64,000 nucleotides of DNA from an uncultured Verrucomicrobiae bacterium (lineage in GTDB: Bacteria; Verrucomicrobiota; Verrucomicrobiia; Limisphaerales; AAA164-E04): contig OX638380.1 of NCBI GenBank assembly GCA_951813855.1, positions 2,558,876 through 2,622,875 on the forward strand, written 5' to 3'. The translations under genes were made by a program, and so were the position numbers. This document shows, one piece after another, positions 54,208 through 63,932 of this stretch. The notes beneath the pieces are model-generated. The model searched no databases. It worked only from the letters and a program-made list of their open reading frames with translations, and was not told the origin of the DNA. Every line of letters starts with the position of its first letter. Within the stretch, counting starts at the first letter, position 1.

Positions 54208-55782
54208 TCAAAATCCAGCCAGTTTTCTCAACGAATTCAACTTTTCTCGGAACGAGATTCCCCAAAGTATCGGCGGCACCAATCTCAGGATATGCCAAAA
54301 GACCAACAGAGCTATGGCTCCGCCACTACCGATTCCACTCGTATTGGCGATAACGGCGAATAGCAAAAATCCTACAAAAGGCCCGATAAAAAACATCAGA
54401 TACGACAACAAACCGGATTGCAGCATATTGGACGACCGCACTCCCCAATACAAACCGAAGTAACGCATTAACGGCGCTTCGAAAAAAATCGAGCATGCCA
54501 AACCACCATGAAAGACGGCAAAAAACAACAATCCATCTGCGTCCGGACCACCCTGCGCAAACATCAACACAACAAGTCCCAACTGAAGCGAATGAACTAA
54601 CGTAATCCCCAGTGAATTCCCAAACTGGCTTCGGGCCAGAGTCGTATCTAACGCCGTCACTACTGACCGTTCCGGCATCGATGAGATCAACACCAATTCC
54701 AGAAATCCCGATGAACGGTCCCTAACCATTTGTTTCGGAGTCGACAGGCACATATTCCCACGAATAACCGCTTCCAGCAGCAACAATGCCAGATACGACT
54801 CCCAAGGAAAACCTGCATCCGGCAAATGCTTAAAGCAACCAATGGCAAAACCCAGAAAATACAACGTCAACGCCGACCCTAAAATAATTTTGATCGCTTT
54901 CCCGGAAGACGAGTGAACTTCCAAGAATCTCCGGTAGGGATTAACGTTGTCCTCGATTCTCGCCAAGGGACGCTTTCGTCTCGAAACCGTCCGTCTCCGA
55001 GACGATCGCCGTGGGACCTCGTTCGCCTTGGTTTCTTGGGACCAAACGATGCGAAAAGCCCCGATCGCCAGTAAATAAAACAGGAACGTCCATGCCAACA
55101 TTCCGAGAACGATCCCGAGAAAAACGCCCCGATCGATAAAACCACCCCCCCAATGTTGCAGATTCAACAGCGGCCCGGCAATTACGGTAAAAAAGAGAGC
55201 TCTCAAATCGTTCGCTAATAACCCCTCTTGAATCCAGGACTGAAAGAAAACCGGCAAGAAACAGAACCCCAGCAAAGTCCCGAAACTCGACAGGGTGGAA
55301 ACCAACGGGTCTCGGCAAACGACCGACCAAAAGAGCCCGATCGAAACTCCCAGCAACATGAAGGCCCCGACATTCAGAATCAACCGAAGCACTTCTTCCC
55401 AGGTCACTCCTCCGCTTAACAACGAGAGATAGATCACCGGGACGATCGCGGCGAGGCACAAGACCAAGGGCAACGCACCGGAAACGAACTTGCCCGAGAG
55501 CACGTCCCGAAAACGCAACGGCGTCAGCAGTAACAATCCCAGCGTATTTTCCCTGCGTTCGGCAGTGATGGAGTTGGCGGCCATGACGGTTCCGCCGAAA
55601 CCAAAGAAAACGGTTGTCAGCAGCCCGAAATTTTGCAATTGACCGGTTCCCGTCATGCCCGCGAGCAACGAAAATCCGTAAAGGCAAAACGCCAGTCCGA
55701 GCAGAACCGCTCGCAACACGTAATAATATCTGCGACGACTGAGAACGCGAAGTTCTCGGGCCACGACCGTTGTTACCCTCAT
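54208..55782 (-). CDS. ABC-2-type transporter permease, copy C (intact)
   Basis: A 524-residue membrane protein from ATG 55782, chosen because GGGAG stands about 9 nt upstream; an in-frame extension to 55860 lies in the leader shared with copy D. About 12 hydrophobic segments occur in two blocks, separated by a long, basic cytoplasmic loop (about residues 245-305, rich in RRSSRRRT). The N-terminal ARELRVLSRRRYYYVLRA and ITAERRENTLGLLLLTPL are typical of ABC-2/NatB-like permeases. It should work with an ATP-binding protein, but none is encoded nearby. It is about 85-90 percent identical by eye to copy D. Confidence 0.8.
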   Translation of the reverse strand: MRVTTVVARELRVLSRRRYYYVLRAVLLGLAFCLYGFSLLAGMTGTGQLQNFGLLTTVFFGFGGTVMAANSITAERRENTLGLLLLTPLRFRDVLSGKFVSGALPLVLCLAAIVPVIYLSLLSGGVTWEEVLRLILNVGAFMLLGVSIGLFWSVVCRDPLVSTLSSFGTLLGFCFLPVFFQSWIQEGLLANDLRALFFTVIAGPLLNLQHWGGGFIDRGVFLGIVLGMLAWTFLFYLLAIGAFRIVWSQETKANEVPRRSSRRRTVSRRKRPLARIEDNVNPYRRFLEVHSSSGKAIKIILGSALTLYFLGFAIGCFKHLPDAGFPWESYLALLLLEAVIRGNMCLSTPKQMVRDRSSGFLELVLISSMPERSVVTALDTTLARSQFGNSLGITLVHSLQLGLVVLMFAQGGPDADGLLFFAVFHGGLACSIFFEAPLMRYFGLYWGVRSSNMLQSGLLSYLMFFIGPFVGFLLFAVIANTSGIGSGGAIALLVFWHILRLVPPILWGISFREKLNSLRKLAGF

Positions 55783-55925
55783 GAACGTTGTCTCCCTTAA
55801 TTCCCCTTTCGCCAACCGCCTCCGGAGAAAAAACGATCGTCCCGCGTACCGTCCCGGCAAATCGACTCACTGGTGGCAGACCCAGATTCCGTCGATCGCC
55901 CTGTTTCTGTCTCGATCACTCGATA
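55783..55925. repeat. Leader of permease copy C, duplicated before copy D
   Basis: About 140 bp upstream of copy C are nearly identical to the same stretch before copy D (57605-57745), including the ribosome-binding site and the AAAAAACGATCGTCCCGCG and GCTCACTGGTGGC-type blocks. Similarity ends after CTGTCTCGATCA. This shows that copies C and D arose by a duplication that included the leader. Confidence 0.75.
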
Positions 55926-56020
55926 TCTTTGGATTCCCGGAGGCCCCAAATGGGACACAAGCAACCCCTTTCGAAAAAAATTCATATCCTTGTCGATTAC
56001 GAACTCTCGTTTCCCGTGAT

Positions 56021-57604
56021 TCAAGATCCAGCCAGTTTTCTCAACGAGTTCAACTTTTCTCGGAACGGGATTCCCGAAAGTATCGGCGGCACCAATCTCA
56101 GGATATGCCAAATGACCAACAGAGCTATGGCTCCGTCAATACGGAACGCTCCCGTATTGACGAGAACGACGACTAGCAAAAATCCTCCGACAAAAGGCCC
56201 GATAAAAAACATCAGATACGACAACAAACCGGATTGCAACGTATTGAACGACCGCACGCCCCAATACAAACCGAAGTAACGCATTAACGGCGCTTCGAAA
56301 AAAATCGAGCATGCCAAACCACCATGAAAGATGGCAAAAAACAACAATCCATCTGCGTCCGGACCACCCGACACCTGCGCAAACATCAACACAATAAGTC
56401 CCAGCTGAAGCGAATGAACTAACGTGATCCCCAGTGAATTCCCAAACTGGCTTCGGGCCAGAGTCGTATCTAACGCCGTCACTACTGACCGTTCCGACAT
56501 CGAAGAGATCAACACCAATTCCAGAAACCCCGATGAGCGATCCCTAACCATTTGTTTCGGAGTCGACAGGCACATATTCCCACGAATAACCGCTTCCAGC
56601 AGCAACAATGCCAGATACGACTCCCAAGGAAAATCTCCAGTCGGCAAATGCTTAAAGCAACCGATGGCCAAACCCAGAAAATACAACGTCAACGCCGACC
56701 CTAAAATAATTTTGGTCGCTTTCCCGGACGACGCGTGAACTTCCAAGAATCCCTGGTAGGGATTAACGTTATCCTCGATTCTCGCCAAGGGACGCTTTCG
56801 GCTCGAAGCCGTCCGTCTCCGAGACGATCGCCGTGGGACCTCGTTCGCTTTGGTTTCTTGGGACCAAACGATGCGAAAAGTCCCAATCGCCAGTAAATAA
56901 AACAGGAACGTCCATGCCAACATTCCGAGAACGATCCCGAGATAAACGCCCCGATCGACAAAACCGCCCCCCAAATATTGCAGATTCAACATCGGCCCGG
57001 CAATTACGGCAAAAAAGAGAGCTCTCAAATCGCTCGCTGATAACCCCTCTTGAATCCAGGACTGAAAGAAAACCGGCAAGAAACAGAACCCTAGCAAAGT
57101 CCCGAAACTCGACAGGGTGGCAACCAACGGGTCTCGACAAACGACCGACCAAAAGAGCCCGATCGAAACTCCCAGCAACATGGAAGCTCCGACATTCAGA
57201 ATCAACCGAAGCACTTCTTCCCAGGTCACTCCTCCGCTTAACAACGAGAGATAGATCACCGGGACGATCGCGGCGAGGCACAAGACCAAGGGCAACGCAC
57301 CGGAAACGAACTTGCCCGAGAGCACGTCCCGAAAACGCAACGGCGTCAGCAGTAACAATCCCAGCGTTTTTTCCCTGCGTTCGGCATTGATGGAGTTGGC
57401 GGCCATGACGGTTCCGCCGAAACCGAAGAAAACGGTAGTCAGCAGCCCGAAATTTTGCAATTGACCAGTCCCCGTCATGCCCGCGAGCAACGAAAAGCCG
57501 TAAAGGCAAAACGCCAGTCCGAGCAGAACGGCTCGCAACACGTAATAATATCTACGACGACTGAGAACGCGAAGTTCTCTGGCCACGACCGTCGCTACCC
57601 TCAT
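56021..57604 (-). CDS. ABC-2-type transporter permease, copy D (intact)
   Basis: A 527-residue paralogue of copy C with the same two-block membrane layout and basic central loop. The start ATG 57604 has the same GGGAG-type site. Differences from copy C are scattered and mostly conservative; the clearest is in the fourth quarter (FAQVSGGPDADG here, FAQGGPDADG in copy C) and near the C-terminus (VVVLVNTGAFRIDG versus FAVIANTSGIGSGG). It is the first gene of the minus-strand array. No ATPase gene precedes it; the 1.3 kb upstream is gene-poor. Confidence 0.8.
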   Translation of the reverse strand: MRVATVVARELRVLSRRRYYYVLRAVLLGLAFCLYGFSLLAGMTGTGQLQNFGLLTTVFFGFGGTVMAANSINAERREKTLGLLLLTPLRFRDVLSGKFVSGALPLVLCLAAIVPVIYLSLLSGGVTWEEVLRLILNVGASMLLGVSIGLFWSVVCRDPLVATLSSFGTLLGFCFLPVFFQSWIQEGLSASDLRALFFAVIAGPMLNLQYLGGGFVDRGVYLGIVLGMLAWTFLFYLLAIGTFRIVWSQETKANEVPRRSSRRRTASSRKRPLARIEDNVNPYQGFLEVHASSGKATKIILGSALTLYFLGLAIGCFKHLPTGDFPWESYLALLLLEAVIRGNMCLSTPKQMVRDRSSGFLELVLISSMSERSVVTALDTTLARSQFGNSLGITLVHSLQLGLIVLMFAQVSGGPDADGLLFFAIFHGGLACSIFFEAPLMRYFGLYWGVRSFNTLQSGLLSYLMFFIGPFVGGFLLVVVLVNTGAFRIDGAIALLVIWHILRLVPPILSGIPFREKLNSLRKLAGS

Positions 57605-58939
57605 GAACGTTGTCTCCCTTAATTCCCCTTTCGCCGACCGCCTCCGGAGAAAAAACGATCGTCCCGCGCACCGTCCCGGCAAATCGGCTCACTGGTGGCG
57701 AACCCCGATTCCGTTGATCGCCCTGTTTTCTGTCTCGATCAATCCAAGCTTCGATGGAGCGGCGGCGATTCGATTCGTTAGCCCCAACCTAACAGCGCTC
57801 AACGCTCACATTCAAGCCCCGGATGCGATCGTCATTTCGAACCGTTTAACGTCGATCCTTGAGTACCGTTCGTGTTACCGGAATAACGTTCCGGGCCAAG
57901 GGCGGCGATCGTCGTCGAGTCGACGATCAACTTCCCGAGATAAATACCCTGGCTCTCACCGGAGCCGAAAACCCTCCTAACTTTTCGATTCGATCGCTTC
58001 GCTCACTGATCCGAAATCATGGAGGGCGCGTCTTTATCCCTGCAGGAGACTTGACCAAATGACCGGTTCGCTCAAACCTCAAAAGACGTGCCGACCGTTT
58101 ATCGACTCGCGAGATTCCGATTCGTGCCAACACGATTCCTCACCGCCGACGGCCAGTGTTCGTCGATTTTGGCGTGCCTCAAACCGACCATTGACATCAG
58201 TTCGTTACCGGTCGCTGAGGTTACCTCCGAGCGTTCCGTCTCAGGGCGATACCCTGGACCGTGAACTCGAAGGAATCGACAACGGTTTCGCTCCGACGGA
58301 ACGAAAAAACGGAGTTCTAAATCGCTTCTTTTGACTTTTCTCTACCCCGCCGAACGATGACGGAAACGTCCCCGTCGATCCGGACCGGCCGGATTACCCT
58401 CGAGCAGCGCCCGAGGCGAATCTCTGGGCTCCCGGATAACCATCGATCGTTCCGAAACTGCGAGATCGTCCTGAGCAAAACAAATACCTTTTTGCCTGCC
58501 GCCAGCCGCCCCCCTGATCAATCGCGCCGCCGTATGGAGCCACCCCCGACCGAACCCGAAAAATGGGTATCGCTTCCTCGTTCGTTCCTTCAGCCGGGAA
58601 CGCGATGATGACTTTGGTCCCACGGCCACTCGATAAGACGAGACCGCTAAGCCTTGCGAAACAAACGGGACGCGGCCGGTACAAATCGCACCGGCCGCGT
58701 CCCGTTACCGTTCCCTTCGAACGAAACCGTTTCCGCCCGAAGGGAATTGACCGACAGAATCTCCGCCGCACCGAGCCGCGCACCAAACCCGGAAACCCGA
58801 TTGGGCCGGCAACCGGATTTCAGAAACCTGGCTCCCGGCCGGTGACGACGACCGAAGCCGGATCGATCGCGATTTCACCGATTTAAATTTCATTTAATGA
58901 TTGTATCCTACCGACTCGCCGTATAGCATGAGGCCGATC
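57605..58939. other. 1.3-kb gene-poor region upstream of the permease array
   Basis: The first 140 bp are the leader of copy D. Beyond that no frame shows family resemblance or convincing composition, although several are open. The region separates the minus-strand array from the plus-strand genes that follow, so it should carry divergent promoters. It also holds the hairpin at 58664-58706. It may include decayed genes, for example a lost ATPase partner, but I see no recognisable Walker motifs. Confidence 0.5.
58664..58706. repeat. Perfect 17-bp inverted repeat (hairpin)
   Basis: Arms at 58664-58680 and 58690-58706 pair without mismatch around a 9-base loop; the core is GGGACGCGGCCGGT with ACCGGCCGCGTCCC. 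It is very GC-rich and has no T-run on either side. It could be an atypical terminator, a protein-binding site or part of a structured RNA. Confidence 0.6.
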
Positions 58940-59296
58940 ATGAAAAAATTCGCTAACACTGTCGGATCGCTGGCGCTGGTTTTGTTGATCTCCTTTGGAT
59001 TAGCCGGGTGCGGCAGCCATGAAAATCACGACCACGACGGTCAACAGGACGAAGACTCGAACTCTGCCTCCAGTGGAGCGGCTACAGTCGAAGTGGCGGC
59101 TTATCCGCTGGAGACCTGCGTGGTTTCCGGCGAAGCTCTGGACTCGATGGGAGGACCGGTAGACAAAACCTATACCGACCAAGAGGTCAAATTCTGCTGC
59201 AAAAGCTGCATCGATACATTCGAAGAAGACTCGGCCAAGTACTTGGCCCAGATCGATGTCGCAGCCAAGAAGAACGAAGACTCGCCCCAACCGTAA
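58940..59296 (+). CDS. Lipoprotein with YHS/TRASH-like metal-binding domain
   Basis: A 118-residue protein from ATG 58940, chosen because GAGG stands about 7 nt upstream; an ATG four codons earlier (58928) is possible. The signal peptide ends in a lipobox LAGC. The mature N-terminus is His/Asp-rich (HENHDHDGQQDED). The domain that follows (about residues 52-100) has ETCVVSGEAL and VKFCCKSCIDTFEED, the cysteine pattern of YHS/TRASH metal-binding domains. A role in copper or other metal handling is inferred. Confidence 0.75.
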   Translation: MKKFANTVGSLALVLLISFGLAGCGSHENHDHDGQQDEDSNSASSGAATVEVAAYPLETCVVSGEALDSMGGPVDKTYTDQEVKFCCKSCIDTFEEDSAKYLAQIDVAAKKNEDSPQP

Positions 59297-59395
59297 TAAT
59301 TGCGTTTCTCCTCTCGCTCGTCGAAAGACTGTAAGGCCCCTCCAAGGCGAGCTTGCCAACGCGTCATTCCGAATCTAGCATCGGCGGTCGTGAAC

Positions 59396-60718
59396 ATGCT
59401 CAAGCCTTCTCCTTCCCTGTGGGCTCGGACGGCAGCCTTCGGCACCCTGATTTTCGCGTTGTTGGCTCCCCGAGCTGCCGAACTTCCCGAGTTGAAGCTC
59501 AAGAGTTTCGCCGAAGGATTCACCTCGCCCATCGCTCTGATTCCCTTCCCCGACAGCAAGGGGAGCGTGCTTGTGGCCGATCAAGTCGGCATCGTTTCGA
59601 TCGTATCCCGGCTCGGCGTATTGCAAGGACTACCCTTTTTGGCCTTGTCGGATCGCATGGCGAAACTCAACCAAGGCTTCGACGAACGAGGCCTGCTCGG
59701 TTTGGCGTTGCACCCGGACTTCACGGAAAACGGACGGCTATACGTCTACTACAGCGCTCCCCTGCGGTCGACCGCGCCCCCTGACTGGAATCACACCTCG
59801 AGAATCTCGGAATTCAAGGTCAGGGAAGACAACTCCCGGAGAGTCGATCCGAATTCGGAACGCGTCCTTCTGGAGTTCGACCAACCTTATTTCAATCACA
59901 ACGGCGGATGCATCGCTTTCGGACCGGACGGCTATCTCTACATCGCCTCAGGTGACGGCGGCAACGCCAACGGTTTGGGCCGAGGGCACTCGCCGATCGG
60001 CAACAGTCAGGACCCGACCAATCTGCTGGGCAAAATCCTCCGCATCGACGTCAATCGATCCACCCCCGGTCGCGCCTACGGCATTCCTGAAGATAATCCG
60101 CTGCAAGGCGAAGGCCAGAAACCGGAAATCTACGCTCTGGGGTTACGCAATCCTTGGCGCATCACTTTCGACCGCGAAGGCAACTACGACCTCTTCGCCG
60201 CCGATATCGGGCAAACCCTCTACGAAGAGGTCAATCTCATCCGCAACGGCGGCAATTACGGCTGGAATATCCGGGAAGGCACTCACTGCTTCGATCCCAA
60301 GAATCCGAAAATATCCCCGAACGACTGTCCCGAAAAAGACTTGCGGGGCCAGCCCCTGCTCGACCCCGTGCTCGAATACAAGAACGTCAACGGTTTCCGG
60401 GGCGATCCCGAGGCCGGCGGCATCAGCGTGACTGGCGGCTACGTCTACCGCGGGCAAGCCATTCCGCAATTGTACGGCCATTACGTTTTCGCCGACTGGA
60501 CGGCCAACTGGGCGGTGCCGATGGGCGTGCTGTTCCATTCAACTCCGACGGCCGACGAATCGCCTTGGAGCATGGACCGCCTTCCCCTTTCCGGCGAACC
60601 GTTGAACGCCTACGTAACGGCCTTGGGAGAAGACGACCAGGGCGAACTGTACATTCTGACCAACGGGCTCAACGGCCTGAGCCATCGCAAAGGAAAAGTC
60701 TACAAACTGGTTCCCTGA
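59396..60718 (+). CDS. Secreted PQQ-type glucose/sorbosone dehydrogenase family protein
   Basis: A 440-residue beta-propeller protein with a signal peptide (residues 1-26). The start is ATG 59396; an upstream in-frame extension has no signal character. Family blocks seen include GLLGLALHPDF, HNGGCIAFGPDGYLYIASGDGG, the KILRIDVN strand, ALGLRNPWRITFD and GGNYGWNIREG. Relatives of soluble glucose dehydrogenase oxidise sugars with PQQ; many bacterial members are uncharacterised, so the substrate and cofactor are not certain. It stands between the lipoprotein gene and the Lol genes, all on the plus strand. Confidence 0.85.
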   Translation: MLKPSPSLWARTAAFGTLIFALLAPRAAELPELKLKSFAEGFTSPIALIPFPDSKGSVLVADQVGIVSIVSRLGVLQGLPFLALSDRMAKLNQGFDERGLLGLALHPDFTENGRLYVYYSAPLRSTAPPDWNHTSRISEFKVREDNSRRVDPNSERVLLEFDQPYFNHNGGCIAFGPDGYLYIASGDGGNANGLGRGHSPIGNSQDPTNLLGKILRIDVNRSTPGRAYGIPEDNPLQGEGQKPEIYALGLRNPWRITFDREGNYDLFAADIGQTLYEEVNLIRNGGNYGWNIREGTHCFDPKNPKISPNDCPEKDLRGQPLLDPVLEYKNVNGFRGDPEAGGISVTGGYVYRGQAIPQLYGHYVFADWTANWAVPMGVLFHSTPTADESPWSMDRLPLSGEPLNAYVTALGEDDQGELYILTNGLNGLSHRKGKVYKLVP

Positions 60719-60780
60719 ACTCGCCGACCGAAAAGTTTCCCTGCCGTTCTAGTCGTCCGCCGGCTCGCTCAGCTTAGCCG

Positions 60781-62052
60781 ATGTCCCGATTGCCGGTGGA
60801 ACTGCTGCTGGCGCTTCGCTACCTGAAGCCCAAGCGCACCTACGTGTCGGTCATCACCATGATCTCCATCATCGGGGTCATGCTGGGCGTAGCGGTATTG
60901 ATAGTCGTCATCGGTGTCATGAGCGGCTTCGATAACGAGCTGCAGCAAAAACTCTTCGGCTTCAATTCCCATATCCGCATCGAACGGACCGGGGACAGCA
61001 TGAACAACTATCGCGAGCTCCTGCCGGCCATCGCCGCCGAACCGGGAGTTCGAAGCGTGGCGCCCTACATCGCCGGCCCCGTAGTCGTCGAAACCCAGAC
61101 CGCCACTCCCCGGATCGCCATGCCTTATCTACGAGGGGTCGATCCGGAAAAAGTGGATGAAATCCGCATTCTGCCCGAAAGCATGATCGAAGGGACTTTC
61201 GACGTCGACGGCCAGGGCGTCGTGTTGGGGATGGAACTGGCCCGCAATCTCCTGCTGTCTCCCGGAGACCCGTTGGCCGTTTATTCTCACGGCAAACTCC
61301 GGCAGTTGCACCAATCCTCGAGCGACGGTCCGGCCCGGCGATTATCGTTGCCCGACGACTACGTCGCGCAGGGGATCTTCGATGTCGGCTATTTCGAGTA
61401 CAACGCCAACGTCATCATCTGTTCGGTCTTCGACGCGCAGGAATTGTTTTTCCGGGGAGCCGACGCCGTACACGGCCTGGAAGCGATGCTGGACGATCCC
61501 TATACCGCCCCGGAAGTGCAAGCCGCGCTCCGGAAAAAATTGGGGCACGATTATCATATCGTCAGTTGGATCGAGGATCACTCCTTGCTGCTCGACGCTT
61601 TGGTCGTGGAAAAGAACATGATCCGCTTTCTCCTCTTTTTCATCGTGCTGGTAGCCGCCTTCGGGATCACCAATTCGCAAATCACCTTCGTAACCCAAAA
61701 GACCCGGGAAATCGGCATGCTCAAGGCGCTCGGCGCCCATTCCCGCCTGATCCTGCTCGTCTTTTTCTATCAAAGCTTCATTGTCGGCGTCGCCGGCGTC
61801 TGTTCCGGGCTCGGACTGGGACTGCTGGCCATCCGGTTTCGAAACGAATTTCTCCGCTGGATGAATCAACGCACCGGCTTCGACTTGTTTCCCGAAGAAA
61901 TCTACGGATTCATTCAATTGCCGGCCATCGTCGACGCTCAAGACTTGTTGATCATCTGCGGCGGTTCCCTGCTGATTTGCGCGCTCTCCGGCGTCCTCCC
62001 GGCTCTCAACGCCAGCCGCCTGCACCCGATTCAATCCCTGCGCCATGAGTGA
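60781..62052 (+). CDS. lolC: Lipoprotein-releasing ABC transporter permease (LolC/LolE family)
   Basis: A 423-residue inner-membrane protein with the MacB/LolC layout. A first helix lies near residues 22-45 (VITMISIIGVMLGVAVLIVV), then a large periplasmic domain (about 50-275) and three C-terminal helices (about 280-300, 320-355 and 390-410). The KTREIGMLKALGAHSRLILLVF segment is the typical cytoplasmic coupling region. It extracts lipoproteins from the inner membrane for transfer to LolA. Its stop overlaps lolD by 8 bp. One permease gene is present, so it may work as a homodimer (LolF-like). Confidence 0.9.
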   Translation: MSRLPVELLLALRYLKPKRTYVSVITMISIIGVMLGVAVLIVVIGVMSGFDNELQQKLFGFNSHIRIERTGDSMNNYRELLPAIAAEPGVRSVAPYIAGPVVVETQTATPRIAMPYLRGVDPEKVDEIRILPESMIEGTFDVDGQGVVLGMELARNLLLSPGDPLAVYSHGKLRQLHQSSSDGPARRLSLPDDYVAQGIFDVGYFEYNANVIICSVFDAQELFFRGADAVHGLEAMLDDPYTAPEVQAALRKKLGHDYHIVSWIEDHSLLLDALVVEKNMIRFLLFFIVLVAAFGITNSQITFVTQKTREIGMLKALGAHSRLILLVFFYQSFIVGVAGVCSGLGLGLLAIRFRNEFLRWMNQRTGFDLFPEEIYGFIQLPAIVDAQDLLIICGGSLLICALSGVLPALNASRLHPIQSLRHE

Positions 62053-62719
62053 TCCCTTGCTCGTCGGCGAGGAAATCGTCAAAGGCTTCCGCCTCGGCAA
62101 AAAAACCATCGACGTGCTACAAGGGGTCAATCTCGAAATCGCCGAACGGGATTATCTCGCCATTCACGGCGCCTCGGGCGCCGGCAAGAGCACCCTGCTC
62201 CATTTGCTCGGTGGATTGGACGCCGTAGACTCCGGAGCGGTACGCTTTCGAAACCGGAATCTAGGCGCCCTCAACGCCCGGGAACTCTCCTACTTGCGCA
62301 ACCGGGAAATCGGCTTCGTCTTCCAGGCGTATCACCTGTTTCCGGAATTCAACGCTCTGGAAAACGTCTGCTTGCCCGGAAAGATTTCGCGGCGGCCGGC
62401 CGCCTCCCTGCGCCGCCGGGCGGACGAACTGCTGCAACGGGTCGGGCTCGCGGAGCGCTGGGACCACCGTCCCAGCGAATTGTCCGGCGGCGAACAACAA
62501 CGGGTGGCCATCGCTCGCGCTCTCATCAACGATCCTTCACTGTTGCTGGCCGACGAACCGACCGGCAATCTCGATTCAATAACCGGCAACGACATCATCT
62601 CGCTATTAAAGGAGTTGCGCCGGGAATTTTCGATCGCACTGGTCCTCGCGACTCACGATCTGGACATCGGCGCCCAAGCGGAACGGGTCGTGCATCTGAC
62701 CGACGGTCACCTGGCCTGA
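62045..62719 (+). CDS. lolD: Lipoprotein-releasing ABC transporter ATP-binding protein
   Basis: A 224-residue ABC ATPase of the MacB/LolD group. Seen are Walker [10 protein letters not shown] (residues 39-47), the Q-loop [12 protein letters not shown], the signature [15 protein letters not shown], Walker [13 protein letters not shown] and the H-loop ATHD. It drives the LolC/E-type permease encoded just upstream. Gene order and overlap support a two-gene lipoprotein export unit. Confidence 0.93.
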   Translation: MSDPLLVGEEIVKGFRLGKKTIDVLQGVNLEIAERDYLAIHGASGAGKSTLLHLLGGLDAVDSGAVRFRNRNLGALNARELSYLRNREIGFVFQAYHLFPEFNALENVCLPGKISRRPAASLRRRADELLQRVGLAERWDHRPSELSGGEQQRVAIARALINDPSLLLADEPTGNLDSITGNDIISLLKELRREFSIALVLATHDLDIGAQAERVVHLTDGHLA

Positions 62720-62780
62720 AACCCTCGATCGTCGCGATCTGCGCTTGCCGGATTTGCGCCGCTCCTTTTGGATAGGTACC

Positions 62781-63932
62781 ATGACTTGGTTTATTCGCCG
62801 ATCGCGCCGGCTACTCGCCCTGCTCGCCCTCGGGCCGGGACTAACGATCGCGGAATCCTATCGGCTCTACGTCGGCACTTACACCGGCGGCGAAAGCCAG
62901 GGGATCTACGTCTGCGAATTTCGCTCCGAAACCGGCGAACTTACCGAAGCGCGCCTGGCCGCCGCGACCCAGAATCCCTCGTTCCTCGCGCTTTCCCCCG
63001 ACCGCCGCTATCTCTACGCCGTCAGAGAAACCGGAAAATTCCAAGACCAGGATTCGGGCGGAGTAAGCGCTTGGCGCCTCGGGGACGACGGTTCGCTGAC
63101 CCTGATTAACGAACTGGCCACCGGCGGCGGAGCTCCCTGTCATCTGGCGATCGACCGCAGCGGCAAGCATCTGCTGGTGGCCAATTACAGCGGCGGCAAC
63201 GTCGCCGTATTCCGCTTGGGCGAGGACGGCCGGCTCGAACGGCGCACCGAACTGGTTCAGCATCTCGGCTCCGGCCCCGATCTCCGGCGGCAAACGGCTC
63301 CGCACGCCCATTCGATCAATCTGGACCGCCGGGACCGCTTCGCCGTCGCCGCCGACCTGGGAATCGACCGCCTGTTCGTCTATCCCCTGCAGCCCGATAC
63401 CGGTCGATTGGACTTGGCTCGGGCTCGAGCCGTACCGCTCCAACCGGGTTCCGGACCCCGCCACCTAGCGTTTCACCCGTCCCGGGATTTAGCGTTCGTC
63501 AATGGAGAACTGGACTCTACCCTGACCAGTCTGAGCTACGACCCCGAACGGGGAAACCTGAGTATTCTGGACGTGCGATCCACCCTGCCGCCGGACTACC
63601 GGGAACGCAGCCATACAGCCGAAGTCCTCGTGCATCCTTCCGGTAAATTCGTCTACGTTTCCAATCGCGGCCACGATTCCATCGCGGTATTCGGCTTGAA
63701 CGAAGGCAACGGAAAATTAACCCCGGTCGAACAGGAACCGGTGCAGGGCCGAACGCCCAGGAACTTTAACGTTACTCCCGACGGCAAGCATTTATTCGCC
63801 GCCAATCAGCATTCCGGGACCGTCGTCGTCTTCCGCATCGACGCCGATACGGGGGCGCTGGAACCGACCGGAACTTCCCTTCGGATTCCGACTCCGGTAT
63901 GTCTTAAATTCATGAACTGGCAAGATCGATGA
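62781..63932 (+). CDS. Secreted lactonase-family seven-bladed beta-propeller protein
   Basis: A 383-residue protein from ATG 62781, with a basic N-terminus and hydrophobic segment (residues 8-24) that should act as a signal peptide. The propeller shows YVGTYTGGESQGIYVCEF, NPSFLALSPDRRYLYAV, GGGAPCHLAID, YSGGNVAVF, APHAHSINLD and GSGPRHLAFHP, the repeat pattern of the 6-phosphogluconolactonase (Pgl/YbhE) family. Because it appears exported, the substrate is probably not 6-phosphogluconolactone. Its stop overlaps the next start by four bases. Confidence 0.87.
   Translation: MTWFIRRSRRLLALLALGPGLTIAESYRLYVGTYTGGESQGIYVCEFRSETGELTEARLAAATQNPSFLALSPDRRYLYAVRETGKFQDQDSGGVSAWRLGDDGSLTLINELATGGGAPCHLAIDRSGKHLLVANYSGGNVAVFRLGEDGRLERRTELVQHLGSGPDLRRQTAPHAHSINLDRRDRFAVAADLGIDRLFVYPLQPDTGRLDLARARAVPLQPGSGPRHLAFHPSRDLAFVNGELDSTLTSLSYDPERGNLSILDVRSTLPPDYRERSHTAEVLVHPSGKFVYVSNRGHDSIAVFGLNEGNGKLTPVEQEPVQGRTPRNFNVTPDGKHLFAANQHSGTVVVFRIDADTGALEPTGTSLRIPTPVCLKFMNWQDR

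Noticed and set aside
42093..57604. The whole 42-57.6 kb region as one new defence or integrative element
   Set aside because: The pieces are separable: a native permease array plus at least five independent insertion sequences with their own ends. No integrase, attachment site or coherent accessory module is visible.
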